A DNA stretch of 64,000 nt from Nematostella vectensis (lineage: Eukaryota > Cnidaria > Anthozoa > Actiniaria > Edwardsiidae), in NCBI RefSeq assembly GCF_932526225.1, contig NC_064045.1, forward strand, positions 16,324,312 to 16,388,311, written 5' to 3'. Each line of letters begins with the position of its first letter. Position 1 is the stretch's first letter. The position numbers were made by a program, and so were the translations under genes. The notes under the pieces were generated by a model, which was given only the letters and a program-made list of their open reading frames with translations, was not told where the DNA came from and made no database searches. Of this stretch, positions 24,068 to 38,102 are shown in pieces.

Positions 24068-26072
24068 CTTTCCTTTAAAAGGGGAGTGTCATGGTTAAGA
24101 GATTTGCAATAGCTCTAGAGCCCTGACACAATGAACTTCAGTGAAATTCTAATACTGACTTATGAGCTTTTGGTACATGTGGGAGACTTTAAACAAAACA
24201 AAAAAAATGACCACAAACTGTCCATTAACATAGTTTTCAATATAATATTGCATATTATTTAATAAGGTATTGACAGCTTTTAAAAAGTTCAACTGTTTGT
24301 AGACACTTAAAAGCCTACAATAAACACTGACTCCAGACATGCGCAGTACTATGCTGCTGCCCCTTTAAAGTAAAATACAGCTTTACTTAGTCAGCGTAGA
24401 CAATATTGCGGATTTTGTCAATATTCTAATATGAATATGCCAATATTCTCCCCCCTTACGTCTTTATTTCTATTTATTTTATGATTTTCACATGATACCA
24501 AAACAGCGTCTTTTTTCTTCGCTAATTTGATGTCATGTGCACAATAAAAGAGATGCGCCCGTGCGCATGGCGAGTCCCCAAGGGACCCAAGACGCCCAAA
24601 TAGACCTCTATTTTTTGTCATCCACAATCTCGGCTAGCTGTGCGTGGCGTAACCGTATTACAGGCCTGGGATCCTGGTTATTGTCCTCCCCATTAATGCG
24701 CGGGTTGGGATAACCTTTCAAGAGTGTTGTACAGCATATTCGCTCGGAAATATCGGTGCTTGGGGCCTTCGGGTTCTTTACAGCCTTCCGTAAAAGCCTT
24801 GTGCTGCCATACCGATTGGGTAATCCGTATGTATGGTTTCCGTTTTCTTCTTCAGACCGGGTTCGATCCCAGGCCAATGGGCTTTTTTTTTATTCGTTTT
24901 CTTTTTTTGTGCTTGCCCCCCCTAATCCTGATTGGTTTTGCGCAAAAATAATAAAAAAAAGTGAGTTTGCAAAATAAGCTTGCTGGATTTATTGATTATA
25001 TGTATTCAATTTGTTCCTAGGAAGTTAACAAAAAACACAAAGCAAAGAGTTTGAGGAAGTAAACAAGTATGTGAACTTTAATGTTCTATTTGAAGGGGTG
25101 CATTTTGTACAGGGAAGCATACATAGAATGCTTAACTGGTGGAGAGGGAAGAGGTAAAAGTTTATTGAGCATAATTTCAACAATAGCAGGGGGAAGAGAG
25201 GGGCACTCTCTTCATACAATATTGCAGTTGTTACCTATTATTAAATAAGTTTGTAACATGTCTTTGTTTATTAAGCAAGGTCTATTTCTGAGACAAGCAA
25301 ACTCAAGTAAGGCTGTTGAAATAACAGGTGAGTGTTAAAAGAAAAACAATTATCTGATTAGAAAACTACTGTAGATTCCTTTGCACCAAAATAAGAACAA
25401 ACTTCATTTTGTTTGTTATTTATGAGGAACGAGATGAGCTCTACAAAGCCATAAAGAAATATGTATTGCTCATCTAAATTATACAAGTAAATGATAATAT
25501 TTAAAAAGAACTACTGTAAGTAATTAGAGTGGTTTTCATTAACCCGTGAAACAAAGTGTGATAGTTAAACGGTAATAGTTAGTAAAACACAAAAAAGAAC
25601 AATAGAATCAGATCACCACAAAGTGTAATACGCTAAAGCGTAGTTCACGGGTTAATGAAGGTTTTGACATTTCAACCTTACATCCACATGAAAGTAATGC
25701 CTAATATCGAGTGCCCTACAGTAAGTGTTTTGCAGTCAAGTTGTTTTCTGTTAGTAGGTAAAAAAATATTCTAAATAATAGTAATCATAGCTATAGTCAC
25801 CACTTACACATATAGAACTTGTAATGAAAAGAAAGAAAAAATATATATATATGCAGTCAAACAACAGAATTGCATGATAACCTTGAATATATTGAATAAA
25901 GGACTGCAAAAAAAACATCTTTTATACTAGTTGCTTGAATTGACCCTTGGCTATTTTTAGCTGAATTCTCCTCCCCCTCTAAAAAAGAAAATAATAATAA
26001 TAATAATATAACAAAACTAAAAAGAAAATAAACACAACAGAGACCCCCACCAACAATTTTGATTTCTTTTTA
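24068..26072 (+). repeat. Array 1 unit 13
   Basis: U1, core-t, D1, T1. A box 24645-24655, B box 24860-24870. A C-to-T change lengthens the T tract after TTCGTTTTC. Confidence 0.97.
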
Positions 26073-28076
26073 CTTTCCTTTAAAAGGGGAGTGTCATGGT
26101 TAAGAGATTTGCAATAGCTCTAGAGCCCTGACACAATGAACTTCAGTGAAATTCTAATACTGACTTATGAGCTTTTGGTACATGTGGGAGACTTTAAACA
26201 AAACAAAAAAAATGACCACAAACTGTCCATTAACATAGTTTTCAATATAATATTGCATATTATTTAATAAGGTATTGACAGCTTTTAAAAAGTTCAACTG
26301 TTTGTAGACACTTAAAAGCCTACAATAAACACTGACTCCAGACATGCGCAGTACTATGCTGCTGCCCCTTTAAAGTAAAATACAGCTTTACTTAGTCAGC
26401 GTAGACAATATTGCGGATTTTGTCAATATTCTAATATGAATATGCCAATATTCTCCCCCCTTACGTCTTTATTTCTATTTATTTTATGATTTTCACATGA
26501 TACCAAAACAGCGTCTTTTTTCTTCGCTAATTTGATGTCATGTGCACAATAAAAGAGATGCGCCCGTGCGCATGGCGAGTCCCCAAGGGACCCAAGACGC
26601 CCAAATAGACCTCTATTTTTTGTCATCCACAATCTCGGCTAGCTGTGCGTGGCGTAACCGTATTACAGGCCTGGGATCCTGGTTATTGTCCTCCCCATTA
26701 ATGCGCGGGTTGGGATAACCTTTCAAGAGTGTTGTACAGCATATTCGCTCGGAAATATCGGTGCTTGGGGCCTTCGGGTTCTTTACAGCCTTCCGTAAAA
26801 GCCTTGTGCTGCCATACCGATTGGGTAATCCGTATGTATGGTTTCCGTTTTCTTCTTCAGACCGGGTTCGATCCCAGGCCAATGGGCTTTTTTTTATTCG
26901 TTTTCTTTCTTTGTGCTTGCCCCCCCTAATCCTGATTGGTTTTGCGCAAAAATAATAAAAAAAAGTGAGTTTGCAAAATAAGCTTGCTGGATTTATTGAT
27001 TATATGTATTCAATTTGTTCCTAGGAAGTTAACAAAAAACACAAAGCAAAGAGTTTGAGGAAGTAAACAAGTATGTGAACTTTAATGTTCTATTTGAAGG
27101 GGTGCATTTTGTACAGGGAAGCATACATAGAATGCTTAACTGGTGGAGAGGGAAGAGGTAAAAGTTTATTGAGCATAATTTCAACAATAGCAGGGGGAAG
27201 AGAGGGGCACTCTCTTCATACAATATTGCAGTTGTTACCTATTATTAAATAAGTTTGTAACATGTCTTTGTTTATTAAGCAAGGTCTATTTCTGAGACAA
27301 GCAAACTCAAGTAAGGCTGTTGAAATAACAGGTGAGTGTTAAAAGAAAAACAATTATCTGATTAGAAAACTACTGTAGATTCCTTTGCACCAAAATAAGA
27401 ACAAACTTCATTTTGTTTGTTATTTATGAGGAACGAGATGAGCTCTACAAAGCCATAAAGAAATATGTATTGCTCATCTAAATTATACAAGTAAATGATA
27501 ATATTTAAAAAGAACTACTGTAAGTAACTAGAGTGGTTTTCATTAACCCGTGAAACAAAGTGTGATAGTTAAACGGTAATAGTTAGTAAAACACAAAAAA
27601 GAACAATAGAATCAGATCACCACAAAGTGTAATACGCTAAAGCGTAGTTCACGGGTTAATGAAGGTTTTGACATTTCAACCTTACATCCACATGAAAGTA
27701 ATGCCTAATATCGAGTGCCCTACAGTAAGTGTTTTGCAGTCAAGTTGTTTTCTGTTAGTAGGTAAAAAAATATTCTAAATAATAGTAATCATAGCTATAG
27801 TCACCACTTACACATATAGAACTTGTAATGAAAAGAAAGAAAAAATATATATATATGCAGTCAAACAACAGAATTGCATGATAACCTTGAATATATTGAA
27901 TAAAGGACTGCAAAAAAAACATCTTTTATACTAGTTGCTTGAATTGACCCTTGGCTATTTTTAGCTGAATTCTCCTCCCCCTCTAAAAAAGAAAATAATA
28001 ATAATAATAATATAACAAAACTAAAAAGAAAATAAACACAACAGAGACCCCCACCAACAATTTTGATTTCTTTTTA
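26073..28076 (+). repeat. Array 1 unit 14
   Basis: U1, core-t, D1, T1 with an 8-T terminator, shared with unit 20. A box 26650-26660, B box 26865-26875. Private GTAACTAGAG before the MITE-like element. Confidence 0.97.
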
Positions 28077-30081
28077 CTTTCCTTTAAAAGGGGAGTGTCA
28101 TGGTTAAGAGATTTGCAATAGCTCTAGAGCCCTGACACAATGAACTTCAGTGAAATTCTAATACTGACTTATGAGCTTTTGGTACATGTGGGAGACTTTA
28201 AACAAAACAAAAAAAATGACCACAAACTGTCCATTAACATAGTTTTCAATATAATATTGCATATTATTTAATAAGGTATTGACAGCTTTTAAAAAGTTCA
28301 ACTGTTTGTAGACACTTAAAAGCCTACAATAAACACTGACTCCAGACATGCGCAGTACTATGCTGCTGCCCCTTTAAAGTAAAATATAGCTTTACTTAGT
28401 CAGCGTAGACAATATTGCGGATTTTGTCAATACTCTAATATGAAGATGTCAATATTCTCCCCCCTTACGTCTTTATTTCTATTTATTTTATGATTTTCAC
28501 ATGATACCAAAACAGCGTCTTTTTTCTTCGCTAATTTGATGTCATGTACATAATAAAAGAGATGCGCCCGTGCGCATGGCGAGTCCCCAAGGGACCCAAG
28601 ACGCCCAAATAGACCTCTATTTTTTGTCATCCACAATCTCGGCGAGCTGTGCGTGGCGTAACCGTATTACAGGCCTGGGATCCTGGTTATTGTCCTCCCC
28701 ATTAATGCGCGGGTTGGGATAACCTTGCAAGAGTGTTGTACAGCATATTCGCTCGGAAATATCGGTGCTTGGGGCCTTCGGGTTCTTTACAGCCTTCCGT
28801 AAAAGCCTTGTGCTGCCATACCGATTGGGTAATCCGTATGTATGGTTTCCGTTTTGTTCTTCAGACCGGGTTCGATCCCAGGACAATGGGCTTTTTTTTT
28901 AATTCGTTTTTTTTTTCTTTGTGCTGGACCCCTTAATCCTGATAGGTTTTGCGCAAAAATAATAAAAAAAAGTGAGTTTGCAAAATAAGCTTGCTAGATT
29001 TATTGATTATATGTATTCAATTTGTTCCTAGGAAGTTAACAAAAAACACAAAGCAAAGAGTTTGAGGAAGTAAACAAGTATGTGAACTTTAATGTTCTAT
29101 TTGAAGGGGTGCATTTTGTACAGGGAAGCATACATAGAATGCTTAACTGGTGGAGAGGGAAGAGGTAAAAGTTTATTGAGCATAATTTCAACAATAGCAG
29201 GGGGAAGAGAGGGGCACTCTCTTTATACAATATTGCAGTTGTTACCTATTATTAAATAAGTTTGTAACATGTCTTTGTTTATTAAGCAAGGTCTATTTCT
29301 GAGACAAGCAAACTCAAGTAAGGCTGTTGAAATAACAGGTGAGTGTTAAAAGAAAAACAATTATCTGATTAGAAAACTACTGTAGATTCCTTTGCACCAA
29401 AATAAGAACAAACTTCATTTTGTTTGTTATTTATGAGGAACGAGATGAGCTCTACAAAGCCATTAAGAAATATGTATTGCTCATCTAAATTATACAAGTA
29501 AATGATAATATTTAAAAAGAACTACTGTAAGTAATTAGAGTGGTTTTCATTAACCCGTGAAACAAAGTGTGATAGTTAAACGGTAATAGTTAGTAAAACA
29601 CAAAAAAGAACAATAGAATCAGATCACCACAAAGTGTAATACGCTAAAGCGTAGTTCACGGGTTAATGAAGGTTTTGACATTTCAACCTTACATCCACAT
29701 GAAAGTAATGCCTAATATCGAGTGCCCTACAGTACGTGTTTTGCAGTCAAGTTGTTTTCTGTTAGTAGGTAAAAAAATATTCTAAATAATAGTAATCATA
29801 GCTATGGTCACCACTTACACATATAGAACTTGTAATGAAAAGAAAGAAAAAATATATATATATGCAGTCAAACAACAGAATTGCATGATAACCTTGAATA
29901 TATTGAATAAAGGACTGCAAAAAAACATCTTTTATACTAGTTGCTTGAATTGACCCTTGGCTATTTTTAGCTGAATTCTCCTCCCCCTCTAAAAAAGAAA
30001 ATAATAATAATAATAATAGAACAAAACTAAAAAGAAAACAAACACAACAGAGACCCCCACCAACAATTTTGATTTTTTTTA
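28077..30081 (+). repeat. Array 1 unit 15
   Basis: U2, core-g, D2, T2. A box 28654-28664, B box 28869-28879. Shares CTCTTTATAC and CAGTACGTG with units 17 and 21. Confidence 0.97.
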
Positions 30082-32086
30082 CTTTCCTTTAAAAGGGGAG
30101 TGTCATGGTTAAGAGATTTGCAATAGCTCTAGAGCCCTGACACAATGAACTTCAGTGAAATTCTAATACTGACTTATGAGCTTTTGGTACATGTGGGAGA
30201 CTTTAAACAAAACAAAAATAATGACCACAAACTGTCCATTAACATAGTTTTCAATATAATATTGCATATTATTTAATAAGGTATTGACAGCTTTTAAAAA
30301 GTTCAACTGTTTGTAGACACTTAAAAGCCTACAATAAACACTGACTCCAGACATGCGCAGTACTATGCTGCTGCCCCTTTAAAGTAAAATACAGCTTTAC
30401 TTAGTCAGCGTAGACAATATTGCGGATTTTGTCAATATTCTAATATGAATATGCCAATATTCTCCCCCCTTACGTCTTTATTTCTATTTATTTTATGATT
30501 TTCACATGATACCAAAACAGCGTCTTTTTTCTTCGCTAATTTGATGTCATGTGCACAATAAAAGAGATGCGCCCGTGCGCATGGCGAGTCCCCAAGGGAC
30601 CCAAGACGCCCAAATAGACCTCTATTTTTTGTCATCCACAATCTCGGCTAGCTGTGCGTGGCGTAACCGTATTACAGGCCTGGGATCCTGGTTATTGTCC
30701 TCCCCATTATTGCGCGGGTTGGGATAACCTTGCAAGAGTGTTGTACAGCATATTCGCTCGGAAATATCGGTGCTTGGGGCCTTCGGGTTCTTTACAGCCT
30801 TCCGTAAAAGCCTTGTGCTGCCATACCGATTGGGTAATCCGTATGTATGGTTTCCGTTTTCTTCTTCAGACCGGGTTCGATCCCAGGCCAATGGGCTTTT
30901 TTTTTATTCGTTTTCTTTCTTTGTACTTGCCCCCCCTAATCCTGATTGGTTTTGCGCAAAAATAATAAAAAAAAGTGAGTTTGCAAAATAAGCTTGCTGG
31001 ATTTATTGATTATATGTATTCAATTTGTTCCTAGGAAGTTAACAAAAAACACAAAGCAAAGAGTTTGAGGAAGTAAACAAGTATGTGAACTTTAATGTTC
31101 TATTTGAAGGGGTGCATTTTGTACAGGGAAGCATACATAGAATGCTTAACTGGTGGAGAGGGAAGAGGTAAAAGTTTATTGAGCATAATTTCAACAATAG
31201 CAGGGGGAAGAGAGGGGCACTCTCTTCATACAATATTGCAGTTGTTACCTATTATTAAATAAGTTTGTAACATGTCTTTGTTTATTAAGCAAGGTCTATT
31301 TCTGAGACAAGCAAACTCAAGTAAGGCTGTTGAAATAACAGGTGAGTGTTAAAAGAAAAACAATTATCTGATTAGAAAACTACTGTAGATTCCTTTGCAC
31401 CAAAATAAGAACAAACTTCATTTTGTTTGTTATTTATGAGGAACGAGATGAGCTCTACAAAGCCATAAAGAAATATGTATTGCTCATCTAAATTATACAA
31501 GTAAATGATAATATTTAAAAAGAACTACTGTAAGTAATTAGAGTGGTTTTCATTAACCCGTGAAACAAAGTGTGATAGTTAAACGGTAATAGTTAGTAAA
31601 ACACAAAAAAGAACAATAGAATCAGATCACCACAAAGTGTAATACGCTAAAGCGTAGTTCACGGGTTAATGAAGGTTTTGACATTTCAACCTTACATCCA
31701 CATGAAAGTAATGCCTAATATCGAGTGCCCTACAGTAAGTGTTTTGCAGTCAAGTTGTTTTCTGTTAGTAGGTAAAAAAATATTCTAAATAATAGTAATC
31801 ATAGCTATAGTCACCACTTACACATATAGAACTTGTAATGAAAAGAAAGAAAAAATATATATATATGCAGTCAAACAACAGAATTGCATGATAACCTTGA
31901 ATATATTGAATAAAGGACTGCAAAAAAAACATCTTTTATACTAGTTGCTTGAATTGACCCTTGGCTATTTTTAGCTGAATTCTCCTCCCCCTCTAAAAAA
32001 GAAAATAATAATAATAATAATATAACAAAACTAAAAAGAAAATAAACACAACAGAGACCCCCACCAACAATTTTGATTTCTTTTTA
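30082..32086 (+). repeat. Array 1 unit 16
   Basis: U1, core-t, D1, T1. A box 30659-30669, B box 30874-30884. Shares CCATTATTGCGCGG and GTACTTGCC with units 18 and 22. Confidence 0.97.
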
Positions 32087-34091
32087 CTTTCCTTTAAAAG
32101 GGGAGTGTCATGGTTAAGAGATTTGCAATAGCTCTAGAGCCCTGACACAATGAACTTCAGTGAAATTCTAATACTGACTTATGAGCTTTTGGTACATGTG
32201 GGAGACTTTAAACAAAACAAAACAAATGACCACAAACTGTCCATTAACATAGTTTTCAATATAATATTGCATATTATTTAATAAGGTATTGACAGCTTTT
32301 AAAAAGTTCAACTGTTTGTAGACACTTAAAAGCCTACAATAAACACTGACTCCAGACATGCGCAGTACTATGCTGCTGCCCCTTTAAAGTAAAATATAGC
32401 TTTACTTAGTCAGCGTAGACAATATTGCGGATTTTGTCAATACTCTAATATGAAGATGTCAATATTCTCCCCCCTTACGTCTTTATTTCTATTTATTTTA
32501 TGATTTTCACATGATACCAAAACAGCGTCTTTTTTCTTCGCTAATTTGATGTCATGTACATAATAAAAGAGATGCGCCCGTGCGCATGGCGAGTCCCCAA
32601 GGGACCCAAGACGCCCAAATAGACCTCTATTTTTTGTCATCCACAATCTCGGCGAGCTGTGCGTGGCGTAACCGTATTACAGGCCTGGGATCCTGGTTAT
32701 TGTCCTCCCCATTAATGCGCGGGTTGGGATAACCTTGCAAGAGTGTTGTACAGCATATTCGCTCGGAAATATCGGTGCTTGGGGCCTTCGGGTTCTTTAC
32801 AGCCTTCCGTAAAAGCCTTGTGCTGCCATACCGATTGGGTAATTCGTATGTATGGTTTCCGTTTTGTTCTTCAGACCGGGTTCGATCCCAGGACAATGGG
32901 CTTTTTTTTTAATTCGTTTTTTTTTTCTTTGTGCTGGACCCCTTAATCCTGATAGGTTTTGCGCAAAAATAATAAAAAAAAGTGAGTTTGCAAAATAAGC
33001 TTGCTAGATTTATTGATTATATGTATTCAATTTGTTCCTAGGAAGTTAACAAAAAACACAAAGCAAAGAGTTTGAGGAAGTAAACAAGTATGTGAACTTT
33101 AATGTTCTATTTGAAGGGGTGCATTTTGTACAGGGAAGCATACATAGAATGCTTAACTGGTGGAGAGGGAAGAGGTAAAAGTTTATTGAGCATAATTTCA
33201 ACAATAGCAGGGGGAAGAGAGGGGCACTCTCTTTATACAATATTGCAGTTGTTACCTATTATTAAATAAGTTTGTAACATGTCTTTGTTTATTAAGCAAG
33301 GTCTATTTCTGAGACAAGCAAACTCAAGTAAGGCTGTTGAAATAACAGGTGAGTGTTAAAAGAAAAACAATTATCTGATTAGAAAACTACTGTAGATTCC
33401 TTTGCACCAAAATAAGAACAAACTTCATTTTGTTTGTTATTTATGAGGAACGAGATGAGCTCTACAAAGCCATTAAGAAATATGTATTGCTCATCTAAAT
33501 TATACAAGTAAATGATAATATTTAAAAAGAACTACTGTAAGTAATTAGAGTGGTTTTCATTAACCCGTGAAACAAAGTGTGATAGTTAAACGGTAATAGT
33601 TAGTAAAACACAAAAAAGAACAATAGAATCAGATCACCACAAAGTGTAATACGCTAAAGCGTAGTTCACGGGTTAATGAAGGTTTTGACATTTCAACCTT
33701 ACATCCACATGAAAGTAATGCCTAATATCGAGTGCCCTACAGTACGTGTTTTGCAGTCAAGTTGTTTTCTGTTAGTAGGTAAAAAAATATTCTAAATAAT
33801 AGTAATCATAGCTATGGTCACCACTTACACATATAGAACTTGTAATGAAAAGAAAGAAAAAATATATATATATGCAGTCAAACAACAGAATTGCATGATA
33901 ACCTTGAATATATTGAATAAAGGACTGCAAAAAAACATCTTTTATACTAGTTGCTTGAATTGACCCTTGGCTATTTTTAGCTGAATTCTCCTCCCCCTCT
34001 AAAAAAGAAAATAATAATAATAATAATAGAACAAAACTAAAAAGAAAACAAACACAACAGAGACCCCCACCAACAATTTTGATTTTTTTTA
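32087..34091 (+). repeat. Array 1 unit 17
   Basis: U2, core-g, D2, T2. A box 32664-32674, B box 32879-32889. Private AAACAAATGACC and GTAATTCG, the latter in the core hairpin as a wobble-preserving change. Confidence 0.97.
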
Positions 34092-36095
34092 CTTTCCTTT
34101 AAAAGGGGAGTGTCATGGTTAAGAGATTTGCAATAGCTCTAGAGCCCTGACACAATGAACTTCAGTGAAATTCTAATACTGACTTATGAGCTTTTGGTAC
34201 ATGTGGGAGACTTTAAACAAAACAAAAATAATGACCACAAACTGTCCATTAACATAGTTTTCAATATAATATTGCATATTATTTAATAAGGTATTGACAG
34301 CTTTTAAAAAGTTCAACTGTTTGTAGACACTTAAAAGCCTACAATAAACACTGACTCCAGACATGCGCAGTACTATGCTGCTGCCCCTTTAAAGTAAAAT
34401 ACAGCTTTACTTAGTCAGCGTAGACAATATTGCGGATTTTGTCAATATTCTAATATGAATATGCCAATATTCTCCCCCCTTACGTCTTTATTTCTATTTA
34501 TTTTATGATTTTCACATGATACCAAAACAGCGTCTTTTTTCTTCGCTAATTTGATGTCATGTGCACAATAAAAGAGATGCGCCCGTGCGCATGGCGAGTC
34601 CCCAAGGGACCCAAGACGCCCAAATAGACCTCTATTTTTTGTCATCCACAATCTCGGCTAGCTGTGCGTGGCGTAACCGTATTACAGGCCTGGGATCCTG
34701 GTTATTGTCCTCCCCATTATTGCGCGGGTTGGGATAACCTTGCAAGAGTGTTGTACAGCATATTCGCTCGGAAATATCGGTGCTTGGGGCCTTCGGGTTC
34801 TTTACAGCCTTCCGTAAAAGCCTTGTGCTGCCATACCGATTGGGTAATCCGTATGTATGGTTTCCGTTTTCTTCTTCAGACCGGGTTCGATCCCAGGCCA
34901 ATGGGCTTTTTTTTTATTCGTTTTCTTTCTTTGTACTTGCCCCCCCTAATCCTGATTGGTTTTGCGCAAAAATAATAAAAAAAAGTGAGTTTGCAAAATA
35001 AGCTTGCTGGATTTATTGATTATATGTATTCAATTTGTTCCTAGGAAGTTAACAAAAAACACAAAGCAAAGAGTTTGAGGAAGTAAACAAGTATGTGAAC
35101 TTTAATGTTCTATTTGAAGGGGTGCATTTTGTACAGGGAAGCATACATAGAATGCTTAACTGGTGGAGAGGGAAGAGGTAAAAGTTTATTGAGCATAATT
35201 TCAACAATAGCAGGGGGAAGAGAGGGGCACTCTCTTCATACAATATTGCAGTTGTTACCTATTATTAAATAAGTTTGTAACATGTCTTTGTTTATTAAGC
35301 AAGGTCTATTTCTGAGACAAGCAAACTCAAGTAAGGCTGTGAAATAACAGGTGAGTGTTAAAAGAAAAACAATTATCTGATTAGAAAACTACTGTAGATT
35401 CCTTTGCACCAAAATAAGAACAAACTTCATTTTGTTTGTTATTTATGAGGAACGAGATGAGCTCTACAAAGCCATAAAGAAATATGTATTGCTCATCTAA
35501 ATTATACAAGTAAATGATAATATTTAAAAAGAACTACTGTAAGTAATTAGAGTGGTTTTCATTAACCCGTGAAACAAAGTGTGATAGTTAAACGGTAATA
35601 GTTAGTAAAACACAAAAAAGAACAATAGAATCAGATCACCACAAAGTGTAATACGCTAAAGCGTAGTTCACGGGTTAATGAAGGTTTTGACATTTCAACC
35701 TTACATCCACATGAAAGTAATGCCTAATATCGAGTGCTCTACAGTAACTGTTTTGCAGTCAAGTTGTTTTCTGTTAGTAGGTAAAAAAATATTCTAAATA
35801 ATAGTAATCATAGCTATAGTCACCACTTACACATATAGAACTTGTAATGAAAAGAAAGAAAAAATATATATATATGCAGTCAAACAACAGAATTGCATGA
35901 TAACCTTGAATATATTGAATAAAGGACTGCAAAAAAAACATCTTTTATACTAGTTGCTTGAATTGACCCTTGGCTATTTTTAGCTGAATTCTCCTCCCCC
36001 TCTAAAAAAGAAAATAATAATAATAATAATATAACAAAACTAAAAAGAAAATAAACACAACAGAGACCCCCACCAACAATTTTGATTTCTTTTTA
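34092..36095 (+). repeat. Array 1 unit 18
   Basis: U1, core-t, D1, T1. A box 34669-34679, B box 34884-34894. Private 1-bp deletion GGCTGTGAAAT and GTGCTCTACAGTAACTG. Confidence 0.97.
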
Positions 36096-38102
36096 CTTTC
36101 CTTTAAAAGGGGAGTGTCATGGTTAAGAGATTTTCAATAGCTCTAGAGCCCTGACACAATGAACTTCAGTGAAATTCTAATACTGACTTATGAGCTTTTG
36201 GTACATGTGGGAGACTTTAAACAAAACAAAAAAAATGACCACAAACTGTCCATTAACATAGTTTTCAATATAATATTGCATATTATTTAATAAGGTATTG
36301 ACAGCTTTTAAAAAGTTCAACTGTTTGTAGACACTTAAAAGCCTACAATAAACACTGACTCCAGACATGCGCAGTACTATGCTGCTGCCCCTTTAAAGTA
36401 AAATATAGCTTTACTTAGTCAGCGTAGACAATATTGCGGATTTTGTCAATACTCTAATATGAAGATGTCAATATTCTCCCCCCTTACGTCTTTATTTCTA
36501 TTTATTTTATGATTTTCACATGATACCAAAACAGCGTCTTTTTTCTTCGCTAATTTGATGTCATGTACATAATAAAAGAGATGCGCCCGTGCGCATGGCG
36601 AGTCCCCAAGGGACCCAAGACGCCCAAATAGACCTCTATTTTTTGTCATCCACAATCTCGGCGAGCTGTGCGTGGCGTAACCGTATTACAGGCCTGGGAT
36701 CCTGGTTATTGTCCTCCCCATTAATGCGCGGGTTGGGATAACCTTGCAAGAGTGTTGTACAGCATATTCGCTCGGAAATATCGGTGCTTGGGGCCTTCGG
36801 GTTCTTTACAGCCTTCCGTAAAAGCCTTGTGCTGCCATACCGATTGGGTAATCCGTATGTATGGTTTCCGTTTTGTTTTTCAGACCGGGTTCGATCCCAG
36901 GACAATGGGCTTTTTTTTTAATTCGTTTTTTTTTTCTTTGTGCTGGACCCCTTAATCCTGATAGGTTTTGCGCAAAAATAATAAAAAAAAGTGAGTTTGC
37001 AAAATAAGCTTGCTAGATTTATTGATTATATGTATTCAATTTGTTCCTAGGAAGTTAACAAAAAACACAAAGCAAAGAGTTTGAGGAAGTAAACAAGTAT
37101 GTGAACTTTAATGTTCTATTTGAAGGGGTGCATTTTGTACAGGGAAGCATACATAGAATGCTTAACTGGTGGAGAGGGAAGAGGTAAAAGTTTATTGAGC
37201 ATAATTTCAACAATAGCAGGGGGAAGAGAGAGGCACTCTCTTCATACAATATTGCAGTTGTTACCTATTATTAAATAAGTTTGTAACATGTCTTTGTTTA
37301 TTAAGCAAGGTCTATTTCTGAGACAAGCAAACTCAAGTAAGGCTGTTGAAATAACAGGTGAGTGTTAAAAGAAAAACAATTATCTGATTAGAAAACTACT
37401 GTAGATTCCTTTGCACCAAAATAAGAACAAACTTCATTTTGTTTGTTATTTATGAGGAACGAGATGAGCTCTACAAAGCCATAAAGAAATATGTATTGCT
37501 CATCTAAATTATACAAGTAAATGATAATATTTAAAAAGAACTACTGTAAGTAATTAGAGTGGTTTTCATTAACCCGTGAAACAAAGTGTGATAGTTAAAC
37601 GGTAATAGTTAGTAAAACACAAAAAAGAACAATAGAATCAGATCACCACAAAGTGTAATACGCTAAAGCGTAGTTCACGGGTTAATGAAGGTTTTGACAT
37701 TTCAACCTTACATCCACATGAAAGTAATGCCTAATATCGAGTGCCCTACAGTAAGTGTTTTGCAGTCAAGTTGTTTTCTGTTAGTAGGTAAAAAAATATT
37801 CTAAATAATAGTAATCATAGCTATAGTCACCACTTACACATATAGAACTTGTAATGAAAAGAAAGAAAAAATATATATATATGCAGTCAAACAACAGAAT
37901 TGCATGATAACCTTGAATATATTGAATAAAGGACTGCAAAAAAAACATCTTTTATACTAGTTGCTTGAATTGACCCTTGGCTATTTTTAGCTGAATTCTC
38001 CTCCCCCTCTAAAAAAGAAAATAATAATAATAATAATATAACAAAACTAAAAAGAAAATAAACACAACAGAGACCCCCACCAACAATTTTGATTTCTTTT
38101 TA
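36096..38102 (+). repeat. Array 1 unit 19
   Basis: U2, core-g, D2, T1. A box 36673-36683, B box 36888-36898. Shares GATTTTCAATAG with unit 2. Private GTTTTGTTTTTCAG in the core and a loop change in the GA/CT hairpin. Confidence 0.97.

Noticed and set aside
30654-30965. 103-codon open frame on the + strand across the core (also at 34664 and 42684)
   Set aside because: Its start depends on one substitution (TTATTGCG) found only in three sister units that removes a stop, and it runs through the A/B boxes and T-run. The frame breaks in D2 units. No protein-like composition or codon constraint.
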